From the NCBI RefSeq assembly GCF_003583405.1, contig NZ_QXEC01000010.1, positions 142,157 through 206,156 of the forward strand: DNA of 64,000 nt. Direction: 5' to 3'. The notes under the pieces were generated by a model. It did no database searches. It had not been told where the DNA came from and saw only the letters and a program-made list of their open reading frames with translations. Positions within the stretch are counted from its first letter, which is position 1. Every line of letters begins with the position of its first letter. This DNA is from Micromonospora radicis (lineage in GTDB: Bacteria; Actinomycetota; Actinomycetes; Mycobacteriales; Micromonosporaceae). The position numbers were made by a program, and so were the translations under genes. Below are positions 18,673 through 28,193 of this stretch, one piece after another.

Positions 18673-19509
18673 TCACGACTTGCCCGCAATCCACAGGCTG
18701 GCGAAGACCAGCGCGACGATGCCGACCAGGAAGATCGCGATGCCCTCGGTGGAGGGTCCGTACCGGCCCAGGTTGAACCCGCCCGGGTCGCCGTCGGAGT
18801 TCAGGGTCTGCTGGATGTAGGCGATGATGTCCGCCTTCTGCTCCGGCGTGATCTGGTTGTCACCGAAGACCGGCATGTTCTGCGGACCACTCAGCATCGC
18901 CGCGTAGATCTGCCGGTCGGTGGCCGGTCGCAGGCTCGGGGCGTACTTGCCGGAGGAGAGGGCACCGCCGCCGCCGCTGAACGCGTGGCACTGCGAGCAG
19001 TTGATCCGGTACAGCTCACCGCCGATCGCGACGTTGCCGTCGGCGTGCAGGTTGTCCCCGGCCGGTACGACCGGGCCGCCACCCAGCTCCTGGACGTACG
19101 CGGCCAGCTGGTCGATCTCGTCCGGGCTGAACACCACGGGCTTGCGGGCGGCCTGGGCCTCCTGCCGGGCCATCGGCATCCGGCCCGAACTCACCTGGAA
19201 CTCGACCGAGGCCGCGCCGACACCGATGAGGCTCGGCCCGCGCCCCTCGACCCCCTGCGCGTTGCGACCGTGGCAGGTCACACAACTCACGTCGAACAGC
19301 GCCTTGCCGTCGGCGGCGGCGGTGCTCAGCGGCGGATTGTCCTGCGCCGACGCGCTCGGGGCGAGCAGCGTGTAGGCGCCGCCGGCCAGCATCAGCGCGG
19401 CGACCAGCCGGACCGCGGCACCCAGCCGGCGGCGGCCCCTGCTGCGCGCCACGGGCCGCCCGCGCAACCGCGCGAGCAGACCGCGTCGGCGGTCGTTGTC
19501 AGAAGTCAT
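18673..19509 (-). CDS. qcrC: Dihaem cytochrome c subunit of the bc1 complex
   Basis: A 278-residue protein. A basic N-terminus and hydrophobic segment (about 30-55) export the main part. Two c-type haem sites are present, CVTCH and CSQCH, each followed by a methionine-containing loop (RMPMARQ and NMPVFGD). A C-terminal membrane anchor ends the protein (about 250-272). The fused dihaem cytochrome replaces a soluble cytochrome c and wires the bc1 complex directly to the aa3 oxidase. It is second in the operon after ctaE, which begins about 70 bases upstream on the minus strand. Confidence 0.96.
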   Translation of the reverse strand: MTSDNDRRRGLLARLRGRPVARSRGRRRLGAAVRLVAALMLAGGAYTLLAPSASAQDNPPLSTAAADGKALFDVSCVTCHGRNAQGVEGRGPSLIGVGAASVEFQVSSGRMPMARQEAQAARKPVVFSPDEIDQLAAYVQELGGGPVVPAGDNLHADGNVAIGGELYRINCSQCHAFSGGGGALSSGKYAPSLRPATDRQIYAAMLSGPQNMPVFGDNQITPEQKADIIAYIQQTLNSDGDPGGFNLGRYGPSTEGIAIFLVGIVALVFASLWIAGKS

Positions 19510-19579
19510 GACCTGTGTCCTTAACCGGTTTGGACCTTGTCTCAGGGGTGGTGCAGCGGCGCGGCGCGGCGCGCCAAGA

Positions 19580-20179
19580 TCACTGCAGCCAGTAGATCAT
19601 GGCGTAGAGCCCGATCCACACGACGTCGACGAAGTGCCAGTAGTACGACACGACGATCGCCGAGGTGGCCTGCGCCGGGGTGAACCGGCCCATGGTGGTA
19701 CGGATCATGAAGATCACGAAGGCGATCAGACCGCCGATCACGTGCAGACCGTGGAAGCCGGTGGTCAGGTAGAACATCGAGCCGTAGCCGTCCGCGTTGA
19801 TCTTGATGCCGTGGGCGACCAGCTCGCGGTACTCGTTGGCCTGGCCCATGACGAAGATCAGGCCCATCACGAAGGTGATGGTGAACCAGCGCCGCAGCGC
19901 GTGCACGTCACCCCGCTCGGCCGCGAACACGCCGATCTGGCAGGTGATCGAGGAGAGCACCAGGATCACCGTGAAGGTCGTCGCGTACGGGATGTTGAGC
20001 ACCTCGGTGTGCTTCTCCCACTGCTCCGGCGCAGCCGCGCGGATGGAGAAGTACATGGCGAACAACGCCGCGAAGAACATGAGCTCGCTGGAGAGCCAGA
20101 CGATGGTCCCGACGCTGACCATGTTGGGGCGCGTCAGGGAGTGGATCCGGCTCTTGTCAATGGCTGGGGCCGCAGTCAC
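19580..20179 (-). CDS. ctaE: Cytochrome c oxidase subunit III
   Basis: A 199-residue, five-span subunit III of the aa3-type oxidase. It has the family segments [17 protein letters not shown], the FHGLHVIGG helix with paired histidines, and a C-terminal [10 protein letters not shown], all hallmarks of haem-copper oxidase subunit III. The subunit stabilises the catalytic subunit I; a ctaD gene is not in the window. The GTG at 20179 (VTAAPAIDK) is chosen; an in-frame GTG at 20203 would add eight residues. It opens the ctaE-qcrCAB operon and is divergent from a CtaG-like gene. Confidence 0.95.
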   Translation of the reverse strand: MTAAPAIDKSRIHSLTRPNMVSVGTIVWLSSELMFFAALFAMYFSIRAAAPEQWEKHTEVLNIPYATTFTVILVLSSITCQIGVFAAERGDVHALRRWFTITFVMGLIFVMGQANEYRELVAHGIKINADGYGSMFYLTTGFHGLHVIGGLIAFVIFMIRTTMGRFTPAQATSAIVVSYYWHFVDVVWIGLYAMIYWLQ

Positions 20180-20286
20180 GCGGTCATTATTGCCGTTGAC
20201 CACGGCCGGCGATCAGCGGGGGGCCAAACCCGGATACGGATGGCCCGATCGGTACCGTCCGGTTCGCCTGACCTAGGCTGATTGGC

Positions 20287-21270
20287 GTGCTGCACGTCGA
20301 CCCGATCCCGCTGACCCTGGCGGCCGCGCCGCAGCTCACCGCGGCCCCGACCAGCGGGGCCGACGCGGGGGTGCTGGCGGCCGAGGCCGGCCCGCCGCCG
20401 TTCTCGATCACCGCGGTCGTCACCGAGGCCAGCCTGGACAACTGGCTCGCCGTCGCCCTGGTCCTGGCCGCCGGCCTCTACCTGTACGGGGTGCACCGGC
20501 TGCGGGTACGCGGCGACCGCTGGCCGGTCGCCCGGACGGTCTTCTTCCTCGGGCCCGGTCTCGGCGGCATCGCCTCGGTCACCCTCAGCGGCCTGCACGC
20601 GTACGACACCACCCTGCTGTCGGTGCACATGGTCCAGCACATGGTGCTCTCCATGATCGCGCCGATCTTCCTGGCGCTGGGCGCACCGGTGACCCTGGCC
20701 CTGCGGACGCTGCCGACCGGCCCGCGCAAGCGGCTGCTGGCGGTGGTGCACAGCCGGATCGCCCGGATCTACACCTTCCCGCTGGTGGCGTTCGCCATCT
20801 TCGTGGTCAACCCGTTCGCGCTGTACTTCACCGACCTGTACCGCTACACCCTGGAACACGCCTGGGCACACGAGCTGGTGCACGCCCACTTCATCATGAC
20901 CGGCTGCGTGTTCTTCTGGCCGCTGCTCGGCCTGGACCCGCTGCCGGGTCGCTGGCCGTACCCCGGCCGGGCCCTGCTGATGCTGCTCTCCGTGCCGTTC
21001 CACACCGTGCTCGGGCTGACCATCATGCAGAGCACCACCCTGTTCGGCGGCGACTGGTACCCCGCGTTGGGGTTGAGCTGGGCCGACCCCTGGGAGGACC
21101 AGGTCCTGGCCGGCGGCATCCTGTGGGCCGGCGGCGAGTTCGTCAGTGTGACCATGCTCGCCGTACTGGTGGTGCAGTGGATGCGCCACGCCGAACGGGA
21201 GGCCCGCCGGGTCGACCGCGAACTGGACCGCCAGGAGGCCCGGCAGCGCGCCGCCGAGGCCGCCGGCTGA
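20287..21270 (+). CDS. CtaG-family (caa3-type) cytochrome c oxidase assembly protein
   Basis: A 327-residue membrane protein with about seven spans. It has the CtaG_Caa3 signature histidines: SVHMVQHMVLSMIAP, the HELVHAHFIMTG helix and a further PFHTVLG. Such proteins are thought to help deliver copper to the oxidase. Its position, divergent from ctaE across about 107 bases, fits that role. The hydrophilic C-terminus is charged (DRELDRQEARQR). GTG 20287 is the first plausible start; an N-terminal alanine-rich segment of 45 residues precedes the first span. Confidence 0.88.
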   Translation: MLHVDPIPLTLAAAPQLTAAPTSGADAGVLAAEAGPPPFSITAVVTEASLDNWLAVALVLAAGLYLYGVHRLRVRGDRWPVARTVFFLGPGLGGIASVTLSGLHAYDTTLLSVHMVQHMVLSMIAPIFLALGAPVTLALRTLPTGPRKRLLAVVHSRIARIYTFPLVAFAIFVVNPFALYFTDLYRYTLEHAWAHELVHAHFIMTGCVFFWPLLGLDPLPGRWPYPGRALLMLLSVPFHTVLGLTIMQSTTLFGGDWYPALGLSWADPWEDQVLAGGILWAGGEFVSVTMLAVLVVQWMRHAEREARRVDRELDRQEARQRAAEAAG

Positions 21271-21433
21271 CCAGCCGGGCACGGCGGGGGGCGTGCGGCG
21301 CAGAGCACACCGACCGGTACGATCGGCGGCGCAGCTACGAGGTGGAAGCCGTCTCGAAGCCATTCGCGGGCGGGCCAGCCGGCTCACCGCGACGGTCGGT
21401 GGCGGACGGCAGCAAGCGAAGCGGAGTGTCGGC

Positions 21434-21829
21434 ATGAGCGATCGTCTGTGCACCGTCCTGCTCTACAGCGACGACCCACAGGTACGCGACCGGATGCGGC
21501 TCGCCGTCGGCACCCGCCCTGCGGCCGACCTGCGGATCGAGTTCGTCGAGGCGGCAAACTACGCCGAGTGCGTCCGGCTGGTCGACGACTACGAGATCGA
21601 CCTGATGGTGCTCGACGGCGAGGCCTCCCCCGGTGGCGGCATCGGCATCGCCCGGCAGATCAAGGACGACTTCGACGACGCCCCGCCGACCTGCGTGGTG
21701 ATCGCCCGCGCCGCCGACCGATGGCTGGCCGCCTACGCGGAGGTCGACGCCACCCTGGTGCACCCGCTCGACCCGGTGACCACCGCGGCCACCGTGACCG
21801 AGCTGCTGCGTACGCACGCACCCGCCTGA
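21434..21829 (+). CDS. Atypical receiver-like single-domain protein
   Basis: A 131-residue protein with the size and fold pattern of a CheY-like receiver. LLYSDDP near the start gives the acidic pair, and an Asp in LMVLDGEASPGG occupies the phosphoacceptor position. The canonical Lys before Pro near the end is replaced, giving LVHPLDP, and no output domain follows. It may be a pseudo-receiver that signals by protein contact instead of phosphorylation (inferred). It sits upstream of trpD on the same strand, with an 81-base gap. Confidence 0.7.
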   Translation: MSDRLCTVLLYSDDPQVRDRMRLAVGTRPAADLRIEFVEAANYAECVRLVDDYEIDLMVLDGEASPGGGIGIARQIKDDFDDAPPTCVVIARAADRWLAAYAEVDATLVHPLDPVTTAATVTELLRTHAPA

Positions 21830-21910
21830 CGTCCCCCTCCGGCACCGCCTCGGCGCCGGGTGAGCCGGCGCCGGTCCCCCACCCGCACTCGTCTGCTCGG
21901 GAGGCCCGCA

Positions 21911-22957
21911 ATGGGCGATCGGACCTGGCCGCACCTGCTCACCGCGCTGCTGCGCGGGGAGGAACTCTCCACCACCGACACCGCCTGGGCGATGGGCGAG
22001 ATCATGTCCGGCTCGGCGGCCCCCGCCCAGATCGCCGGCTTCGCCGTGGCGCTGCGCGCCAAGGGCGAGACGCCGGCCGAGGTGAGTGGGCTGGTCGAGG
22101 CGATGCTGCGCCGGGCCGTCCCGGTCGAGCTGCCCGAGGAGGTACGCGCCGGTGCGCTGGACGTGGTCGGCACCGGTGGCGACCTCGCCCACACGGTGAA
22201 CATCTCCACCATGACCGCGCTGGTCGTGGCCGGTGCCGGGGTACCCGTGGTCAAGCACGGCAACCGCGCCGCCTCCTCCTCGTGCGGCACCGCCGACCTG
22301 CTGGAGTTCCTCGGCGTACCGCTGGATCTCGGCCCCGAGCAGGTGGCCCGGTGTGTGACCGAGGCCGGCATCGGCTTCTGCTTCGCCGCCCGGTTCCACC
22401 CGGGCATGCGGCACGCCGGTCCGGTCCGCCGGGAGTTGGGCGTGCCGACCGCGTTCAACTTCCTCGGCCCGTTGACCAACCCGGCGCGTCCCCGGGCTGG
22501 CGCGGTCGGCTGCTTCGACGCGACGATGGCGCCGGTGATGGCGGCGGTCTTCGCCGCCCGGGGCGACTCGGTGCTGGTCATGCGCGGCGAGGATGGGCTG
22601 GACGAGTTCACCACCGCCGCACCGACCCGATTCTGGATCGCCCAGGGCGGCGCCGTACGGGAGACCGTGGTGGACTCGATCGACCTCGGCGTACCCCGGG
22701 CCACCCTCGCCGACCTGCGCGGCGGTGACGCCCCGTTCAACGCCGACGTGGCCCGGCGGCTGCTCGCCGGTGAGCCGGGTCCGGTCCGCGACGCCGTCCT
22801 GGTCAACGCCGCTGCGGCGCTGGCCACCCAGGGCCCGCTGGACGGCGACCTGACCACCGCCCTTCGCGCCGGCCTGGACCGGGCCGCCGAGTCGATCGAC
22901 TCCGGCGCCGCCGCCCGCGGCCTGGACCGCTGGATCGAGGTCGCCCGCACCGCCTGA
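21911..22957 (+). CDS. trpD: Anthranilate phosphoribosyltransferase
   Basis: A 348-residue enzyme of tryptophan synthesis that joins anthranilate to phosphoribosyl pyrophosphate. The family motifs are present: [46 protein letters not shown] and [11 protein letters not shown]. No other trp gene is adjacent; the isolated position between cta/qcr genes is the same in mycobacteria (Rv2192c). The ATG at 21911 follows GGGAGG with 6-base spacing. Confidence 0.96.
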   Translation: MGDRTWPHLLTALLRGEELSTTDTAWAMGEIMSGSAAPAQIAGFAVALRAKGETPAEVSGLVEAMLRRAVPVELPEEVRAGALDVVGTGGDLAHTVNISTMTALVVAGAGVPVVKHGNRAASSSCGTADLLEFLGVPLDLGPEQVARCVTEAGIGFCFAARFHPGMRHAGPVRRELGVPTAFNFLGPLTNPARPRAGAVGCFDATMAPVMAAVFAARGDSVLVMRGEDGLDEFTTAAPTRFWIAQGGAVRETVVDSIDLGVPRATLADLRGGDAPFNADVARRLLAGEPGPVRDAVLVNAAAALATQGPLDGDLTTALRAGLDRAAESIDSGAAARGLDRWIEVARTA

Positions 22958-22972
22958 CCATCCGCGGGCGGC

Positions 22973-23000
22973 GGCAGCGGCAGCGGCAGCGGCAGCGGCA
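22973..23000. repeat. GGCAGC hexanucleotide tandem run
   Basis: Four GGCAGC units plus a partial fifth lie directly after the trpD stop (22957). This is a simple-sequence tract that could vary by slippage. Confidence 0.9.
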
Positions 23001-23015
23001 AGAGTCCCAGGGTGG

Positions 23016-23046
23016 CGTGGGAAACTACAGGTGAGTAATTCCCACG
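23016..23046. promoter_or_regulatory. 8-bp dyad upstream of the zinc-ribbon gene
   Basis: CGTGGGAA at 23016-23023 is exactly mirrored by TTCCCACG at 23039-23046, with a less GC-rich 15-base spacer. It lies 83 bases before the ATG of the small zinc-ribbon protein and reads like an operator or regulated promoter. The protein that binds is unknown. Confidence 0.5.
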
Positions 23047-23128
23047 ATCGTCGACGGTCACCGCGACGGCCGCCCCGGTGCCGTCCCGCCCGGCGGCCCC
23101 GTGGACCGGCGAGCGGGAGGAGCCGCAC

Positions 23129-23323
23129 ATGGCCGAGCGTGAACTGTACTGCGACACCTGCGAGTGCCTCCAGCCGTTCGAGGTGCCGCCCTGCCTCGAC
23201 GGGCACGGCTCCACCTGCCCCGAACTGGCCTGCACCCGCTGCGGCACGGCGTTGTTCCTCGCCCCCGCCCCGACCACCTCGCCGCGCCGGCACCAACACC
23301 CCACCCCCCGCCGCGCCGCCTAA
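23129..23323 (+). CDS. Small zinc-ribbon-like protein
   Basis: A 64-residue protein. CDTC near residue 9 and the later C-P-E-L-A-C-T-R-C cluster offer two knuckle-like cysteine pairs, typical of a small zinc ribbon. The last 18 residues are Pro/Arg-rich and probably disordered. GGGAGGAG 7 bases before the ATG is a strong ribosome site and supports expression. No specific family was recognised and the function is unknown. A palindrome of the GATC family follows the stop. Confidence 0.7.
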   Translation: MAERELYCDTCECLQPFEVPPCLDGHGSTCPELACTRCGTALFLAPAPTTSPRRHQHPTPRRAA

Positions 23324-23393
23324 CCCCCACCCCACCCCGGACCCCCACCCCGGGCCCGCGCCCCCACCCCGCGCCCACCCCGCCATCCGCGCT

Positions 23394-23460
23394 GATCTTG
23401 CACTTTCCGTCGCCACAATGCCGCATGTCCGGACAGAAGTGCGACCAGAACTGCAAGATC
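23394..23460. repeat. GATC-family palindromic element A (67 bp)
   Basis: Left half-site GATCTTGCACTTTCCGTCGC (23394-23413). The right half-site at 23441-23460, read on the opposite strand, starts GATCTTGCAGTT and ends GGTCGC. The 27-base centre contains TGTCCGGACA. It lies between the zinc-ribbon gene and ctaF, which converge. It shares GATCNNGNANTTNNNG with four other elements. Confidence 0.8.
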
Positions 23461-23500
23461 GACGGGTGGGGAGGGCGGCGCGAGGGAGGGGTGGGGTGTG

Positions 23501-23532
23501 CGAAGGCCCGCCTCCGGGGAGGCGGGCCTTCG
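23501..23532 (-). terminator. 14-bp hairpin after ctaF
   Basis: CGAAGGCCCGCCTC at 23501-23514 pairs perfectly with 23519-23532 around a CGGG loop. It lies 22 bases beyond the ctaF stop on the minus strand. Confidence 0.8.
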
Positions 23533-23553
23533 TGGGTGTCGGTTGGGGTTGGG

Positions 23554-23982
23554 TCAGTGCTCGGCGGTGCGGCGGGTGCCGGTGTAGTACTCGAACAGCA
23601 GGCCGCAGGCGGCGAAGATGATCGCAACCGCGCCCACCCCCAGCAGCCAGAACTGCCAGAACACCAGACCCAGGCCGGCGACCGCGGCGGCCAGCGCCAG
23701 GCCGAACGGCCAGTAGCTGCCGGGGCTGAAGAAGCCGATCTCGCCCGCACCGTCGGCGATCTCACCGTCCGGCCGGTCCTCCGGCCGCAGGTCGATCCGG
23801 CGCGAGACGAACCAGAAGAAGCCGCCGCACATCGAGCAGAGCAGGAACGACAGGAGCAGGGCGACGGTGCCGATCCACTCGACGTGGCCACCCGAGTCGG
23901 CCCAGGTCCAGCCGCCGTACAGGGCGGTCGCGAAGAGCAGGAACGCGGCAATGATCAGGAAGATGCGCCACTCGGTCTTCAT
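23554..23982 (-). CDS. ctaF: Actinobacterial cytochrome c oxidase subunit IV
   Basis: A 142-residue membrane protein with four predicted spans (about 6-24, 35-58, 85-108, 110-130). It begins MKTEWRIF and has the conserved central SRRIDLRPEDRPDGEI and FFSPGSYWPF segments of actinobacterial CtaF. It is an accessory subunit of the aa3 oxidase in the bcc-aa3 supercomplex. The ATG follows the ctaC stop by 10 bases, so the two form an operon. Confidence 0.94.
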   Translation of the reverse strand: MKTEWRIFLIIAAFLLFATALYGGWTWADSGGHVEWIGTVALLLSFLLCSMCGGFFWFVSRRIDLRPEDRPDGEIADGAGEIGFFSPGSYWPFGLALAAAVAGLGLVFWQFWLLGVGAVAIIFAACGLLFEYYTGTRRTAEH

Positions 23983-23992
23983 GCCCGCCGCC

Positions 23993-24964
23993 TCAGCTTC
24001 CCGCGCCGACCGGGGCGCTGCCCTGGTTGAAGTTGTCCTGGGTACGCCGCGTCTCGAACGGCCGGGTGGTGACCGCGTACGGCTCCTCACCGATCGAGGT
24101 CAACGCCTGCTGGGTCGAGGCGCCGTCCTGCTTGGCCGCGAGGAAGCGGTCGAAGTTCTCCGGTGAGACGACCCGCAGCTCGAAGTTCATGAAGGCGTGG
24201 TAGCTGCCGCACAGCTCGGCGCAGCGTCCCACGTACGCGCCCTCGGACTCCAGCGAGGAGACCTCGAAGACGTTGCGGATGCTGCCCGGCATGACGTCCC
24301 GCTTGAACAGCATCTCCGGCACCCAGAACGAGTGGATGACGTCCTTGCTGGTCTCCTCGAACCGGATGGACCGGTTGCTCGGCAGGACCAGGATCGGGAT
24401 GACCTCGCTGGTGCCCAGCACCGAGGCGGTGGTGTTGGCGTCGACGCCCTGCCCGTCCCGGTAGTTGAACTGCCAGTTCCACTTGAAGGCCACCACCTCG
24501 ACGGTCACGTCGGGGTTGTTGGTGGTCTTCACCACGTCGGTCTGCACGACCGCGGTGTAGTAGAAGAGGACCGCGACGACCAGCACCGGCGCGATGGTGT
24601 AGAGGAACTCCATCGGCAGGTTGTAGCGGGTCTGCACGGGCAGTTGGTTGCCGCGCTTGCGGTAGCGCACCACGCACCAGAAGATCAGAGCCCAGACGAA
24701 GACGCCGACCGCGAGCGCCGCGATGCACGAGGCGATCCACAGGTCGTACATCCGCCGGGCCTCGGGGGTGATGCCACCCTGCGGCCAGCCGAAGCCGCCG
24801 AACGCCGCGCCGACGTCACAGCCCGTGAGCAGGACCAGCAGTGCCGCCCCACCGAATCCGAGGCCGGCGAGACGCCCGGCACGACGCCCCCGCCGGCCAC
24901 CGGCTTTCGGGAACGCGCTGCGCCGTACGGCCGTCGGCCGTACCTCCGAACTCCTTGCGACCAC
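23993..24964 (-). CDS. ctaC: Cytochrome c oxidase subunit II, lipoprotein form
   Basis: A 323-residue subunit II. A basic N-terminus and hydrophobic stretch end in the lipobox LLTGC (cysteine near residue 39), so the mature protein is probably lipid-anchored. Two membrane helices follow (about 62-85 and 105-125), then a periplasmic cupredoxin domain with CuA ligands HSFWVPE and CAELCGSYHAFM. It receives electrons from QcrC. The GTG start at 24964 has AGGGAGG about 9 bases upstream. Longer in-frame extensions run through the divergent promoter region and were rejected. Confidence 0.95.
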   Translation of the reverse strand: MVARSSEVRPTAVRRSAFPKAGGRRGRRAGRLAGLGFGGAALLVLLTGCDVGAAFGGFGWPQGGITPEARRMYDLWIASCIAALAVGVFVWALIFWCVVRYRKRGNQLPVQTRYNLPMEFLYTIAPVLVVAVLFYYTAVVQTDVVKTTNNPDVTVEVVAFKWNWQFNYRDGQGVDANTTASVLGTSEVIPILVLPSNRSIRFEETSKDVIHSFWVPEMLFKRDVMPGSIRNVFEVSSLESEGAYVGRCAELCGSYHAFMNFELRVVSPENFDRFLAAKQDGASTQQALTSIGEEPYAVTTRPFETRRTQDNFNQGSAPVGAGS

Positions 24965-25159
24965 CTGGTCCTGCCTCCCTAGCGCGCCGCGGTGCTTCCT
25001 CGATCTGGCCGGCTCCGCCGAGCGGAGCCACCGCACCAGCGGCAAAGGCGTCACCGACGGTCGCAGATTACTCGACCATGACGGGCTCGACCCGGTTGGG
25101 GTCAGTGTCCGCCCCCGACGGGGGATCTTGTCCCGACCGAGGCGATAGCGTGGGCAGAT

Positions 25160-26311
25160 GTGATCCCATCCTCGGTCTACCTGGATGCCGCCACCGCCGC
25201 GCCACTGCACCCGGTCGCGCGGCAGGCGCTGCTGGCCGCCCTCGACGACGGCTGGGCCGACCCCGATCGGCTCTACTCGGCGGCCCGGCGCGCCCGCCAG
25301 TTGCTCGACGCCGCGCGCGAGGCCGCGGCGGAGCCCCTCGGCGTACGCCCGGACGAGCTTTCCTTCACCGCCAGCGGTACGACGGCGGCACACTCGGCCG
25401 TGCTCGGTGGCCTGGTCGGGCGGCGGCGCTTCGGCACCGGACTGGTCCATTCGGCGATCGAACACTCCGCCGTGTTGCACGCCGCGCAGCGGCACGTGGC
25501 CGGCGGCGGCACCGCGACGGAGGTACCGGTGGACCGGCTCGGCCGGCTGGACCTCGACGCCTGGGCGGCGGCCGTCGCCGCCCCCGGGGTGGCGCTGGCC
25601 GCGCTGATCGCGGCCAGTCACGAGGTGGGCACCGTCCAGCCGGTGCCGGCCGCCGCGGCGGCCTGCGCGGCCGGTGGGGTGCCGCTGTACGTCGACGCGG
25701 CGCAGTCGGTGGGACGGGTGCCGGTGCCGGAGGGCTGGTCGGTGCTGACCGCGAGCGCCCGCAAGTGGGGTGGCCCGCCCGGCGTCGGCCTGCTGGTGGT
25801 CCGCAAGGGCACCCGCTGGGAGTCACCCTGGCCGGCCGACGAACACGAGTCGGGGCGTACTCCCGGGACGGTGAACCTGCCGGCGGTGGTCGCGGCGGCG
25901 GCGAGCCTGCGCGCGGCGGCGGCCGACGCGGCGGCGCAGGCGGCCCGGCTGGCGCCGCTGGTGGATCGGATCCGGTCCCGGGTGGCCGCCCAGGTGCCGG
26001 ACGTCGAGGTGGTCGGCGACCCGGACGACCGGCTGCCGCACCTGGTCACGTTCTCCTGCCTGTACGTCGACGGCGAGGCGCTGCTGCACGCGCTGGACCG
26101 GCGCGGCTTCGCGGTCTCGTCCGGCTCCTCCTGCACCTCGTCGACGTTGCGCCCGTCGCACGTGCTGGAGGCGATGGGGGTGCTCTCGCACGGCAACGTA
26201 CGCGTCTCGCTGCACTCCGGTACCACCGACGCCGACGTGGAACGTTTCCTCGCCGAGCTGCCCGGGATCGTGGCCGACCTGCGGGCCGAGGCCGGGGTGG
26301 TCGGGCTGTGA
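25160..26311 (+). CDS. Cysteine desulfurase (class V aminotransferase, IscS/NifS-like)
   Basis: A 383-residue PLP enzyme. YLDAATAAPLHP starts the fold, SHEVGTVQPV and YVDAAQSVG surround the cofactor, and the Schiff-base lysine lies in SARKWGGPPG. The flexible loop with the active cysteine reads SSGSSCTSSTL. It would take sulfur from cysteine as a persulfide. The following tusA-like gene starts inside its stop (GTGA), which makes persulfide transfer to that protein the probable job, more likely than general Fe-S assembly. Start GTG 25160 lies 196 bases from the divergent ctaC start. Confidence 0.9.
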   Translation: MIPSSVYLDAATAAPLHPVARQALLAALDDGWADPDRLYSAARRARQLLDAAREAAAEPLGVRPDELSFTASGTTAAHSAVLGGLVGRRRFGTGLVHSAIEHSAVLHAAQRHVAGGGTATEVPVDRLGRLDLDAWAAAVAAPGVALAALIAASHEVGTVQPVPAAAAACAAGGVPLYVDAAQSVGRVPVPEGWSVLTASARKWGGPPGVGLLVVRKGTRWESPWPADEHESGRTPGTVNLPAVVAAAASLRAAAADAAAQAARLAPLVDRIRSRVAAQVPDVEVVGDPDDRLPHLVTFSCLYVDGEALLHALDRRGFAVSSGSSCTSSTLRPSHVLEAMGVLSHGNVRVSLHSGTTDADVERFLAELPGIVADLRAEAGVVGL

Positions 26312-26547
26312 CCGCGCCCGAGACCCCGGCTCCCGACGCGGTGCTCGACTGCCTCGGTCAGCGTTGCCCGCTGCCGGTGATCGCCCTGGCCCGTCGGCTG
26401 CCGTCGCTGCCGGTCGGTGGGGTGATCCGGGTACTGGCCGACGACCCGGCGGCGGCGGTGGACATCCCGGCCTGGTGCCGGATGCGTGGCCAGGAGTTCC
26501 TCGGCGCCACCGCCGGCCCCGGCTACGACGTGCGCCGGTCGCGGTAG
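26308..26547 (+). CDS. TusA/SirA-family sulfur carrier protein
   Basis: A 79-residue protein with the TusA signature CLGQRCPLPVIALA (CPxP motif) near the N-terminus and the usual two-layer alpha/beta pattern through VIRVLADDPAA and a late aromatic/Gly turn. The cysteine carries sulfur as a persulfide for tRNA thiolation or cofactor synthesis. Its translational overlap with the cysteine desulfurase indicates a dedicated donor-acceptor pair. The final sulfur acceptor is not evident. Confidence 0.9.
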   Translation: MTAPETPAPDAVLDCLGQRCPLPVIALARRLPSLPVGGVIRVLADDPAAAVDIPAWCRMRGQEFLGATAGPGYDVRRSR

Positions 26548-26597
26548 GTCGCCGCGGAACCGTTCAGGCTCGTGGGCCGGGGCGCCGTCGCGGCGAC
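26548..26597. terminator. Weak long-loop stem between tusA-like and kinase genes
   Basis: GTCGCCGCG at 26548-26556 can pair with CGCGGCGAC at 26589-26597, but the loop is 32 bases. It lies between convergent genes and may help end either transcript. Confidence 0.35.
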
Positions 26598-26604
26598 CCA
26601 GCGG

Positions 26605-27618
<1,014 letters not shown>

Positions 27619-27684
27619 CTACCGCCACCCCGCCCACCGAGCGACCAGCCCGCCCAACCACCCAACCTCCGCCCCGGCCGCGTT

Positions 27685-27739
27685 GATCAAGAAGTTTCGG
27701 TCGCGCCGCGCGGGCCGGGAAGACCAGAATCCCGCGATC
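27685..27739. repeat. GATC-family palindromic element B (55 bp)
   Basis: Left half-site GATCAAGAAGTTTCGGTCGC at 27685-27704. The right half-site at 27720-27739 reads GATCGCGGGATTCTGGTC on the other strand. Total length is exactly 55 bp with a 15-base GC-rich centre. It lies between the adenosine-kinase-like gene and the Fe-S carrier gene, both on minus. Confidence 0.72.
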
Positions 27740-27763
27740 AACACGGCAGCTGGGTGGACGCGC

Positions 27764-27799
27764 GACGGCGGGGCGGCCCGGTTGGGCCGACCCGCCGTC
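27764..27799 (-). terminator. Hairpin after the Fe-S carrier gene
   Basis: GACGGCGGG at 27764-27772 pairs with 27791-27799 and CGGCCC at 27774-27779 pairs with 27784-27789, with one G/A mismatch between stems and a GGTT loop. It lies 25 bases beyond the minus-strand stop at 27825. Confidence 0.8.
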
Positions 27800-27824
27800 A
27801 CGGTCGAGGCTCAGTGCTCGAGGC

Positions 27825-28193
27825 TCAGCTGAAGGAGTCGCCGCAGGCGCAGGAGTTACCCGCGTTGGGGTTGTCGATGGTGAAGCCCTGGGCGTCGATC
27901 CGGTCGGCGAAGTCGATGGTGGCGCCGGCCAGGTACGGGGCGCTCATCCGGTCGACGACGACCTCGACACCGTCGTAGTCGGTGACGACGTCACCGTCGA
28001 GCGAACGCTCGTCGAAGAAGAGCTGGTATCGCAGGCCGGAGCAGCCGCCCGGCTGTACGGCGACCCGGAGCCGCAGGTCGTCGCGGCCCTCCTGCTCGAT
28101 CAGGGCCTTGACCTTCTGCGCCGCGACGTCGGTGAGGACGACGGACGTGGGGGCCTTGGCCTCGGTCGACTCGGTCTGCGCTGGCGTGGTCAC
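27825..28193 (-). CDS. A-type iron-sulfur carrier (HesB/IscA/ErpA family)
   Basis: A 122-residue protein with the three invariant cysteines of A-type carriers: one in QPGGCSGLRY and two in the C-terminal CACG. The N-terminal 15 residues are variable. It delivers Fe-S clusters to target enzymes; NadA, encoded close by, is a 4Fe-4S protein. The GTG start is chosen because GGGAGA precedes it at good spacing and the upstream reading is unconserved. It matches Rv2204c in the mycobacterial order. Confidence 0.92.
   Translation of the reverse strand: MTTPAQTESTEAKAPTSVVLTDVAAQKVKALIEQEGRDDLRLRVAVQPGGCSGLRYQLFFDERSLDGDVVTDYDGVEVVVDRMSAPYLAGATIDFADRIDAQGFTIDNPNAGNSCACGDSFS

Noticed and set aside
22973..23000. 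GGCAGC run as a CRISPR-like or iteron array
   Set aside because: Units are 6 bases without spacers; it is a simple tandem tract.
21335..23416. Long minus-strand frame opposite the receiver-like gene and trpD
   Set aside because: It covers two plausible plus-strand genes, and its translation is repetitive and domain-free.
24965..25621. N-terminal extension of ctaC upstream of 24964
   Set aside because: The open frame continues but overlaps the divergent promoter region and the cysteine desulfurase gene. The GTG at 24964 has a good ribosome site and begins a normal lipoprotein signal.
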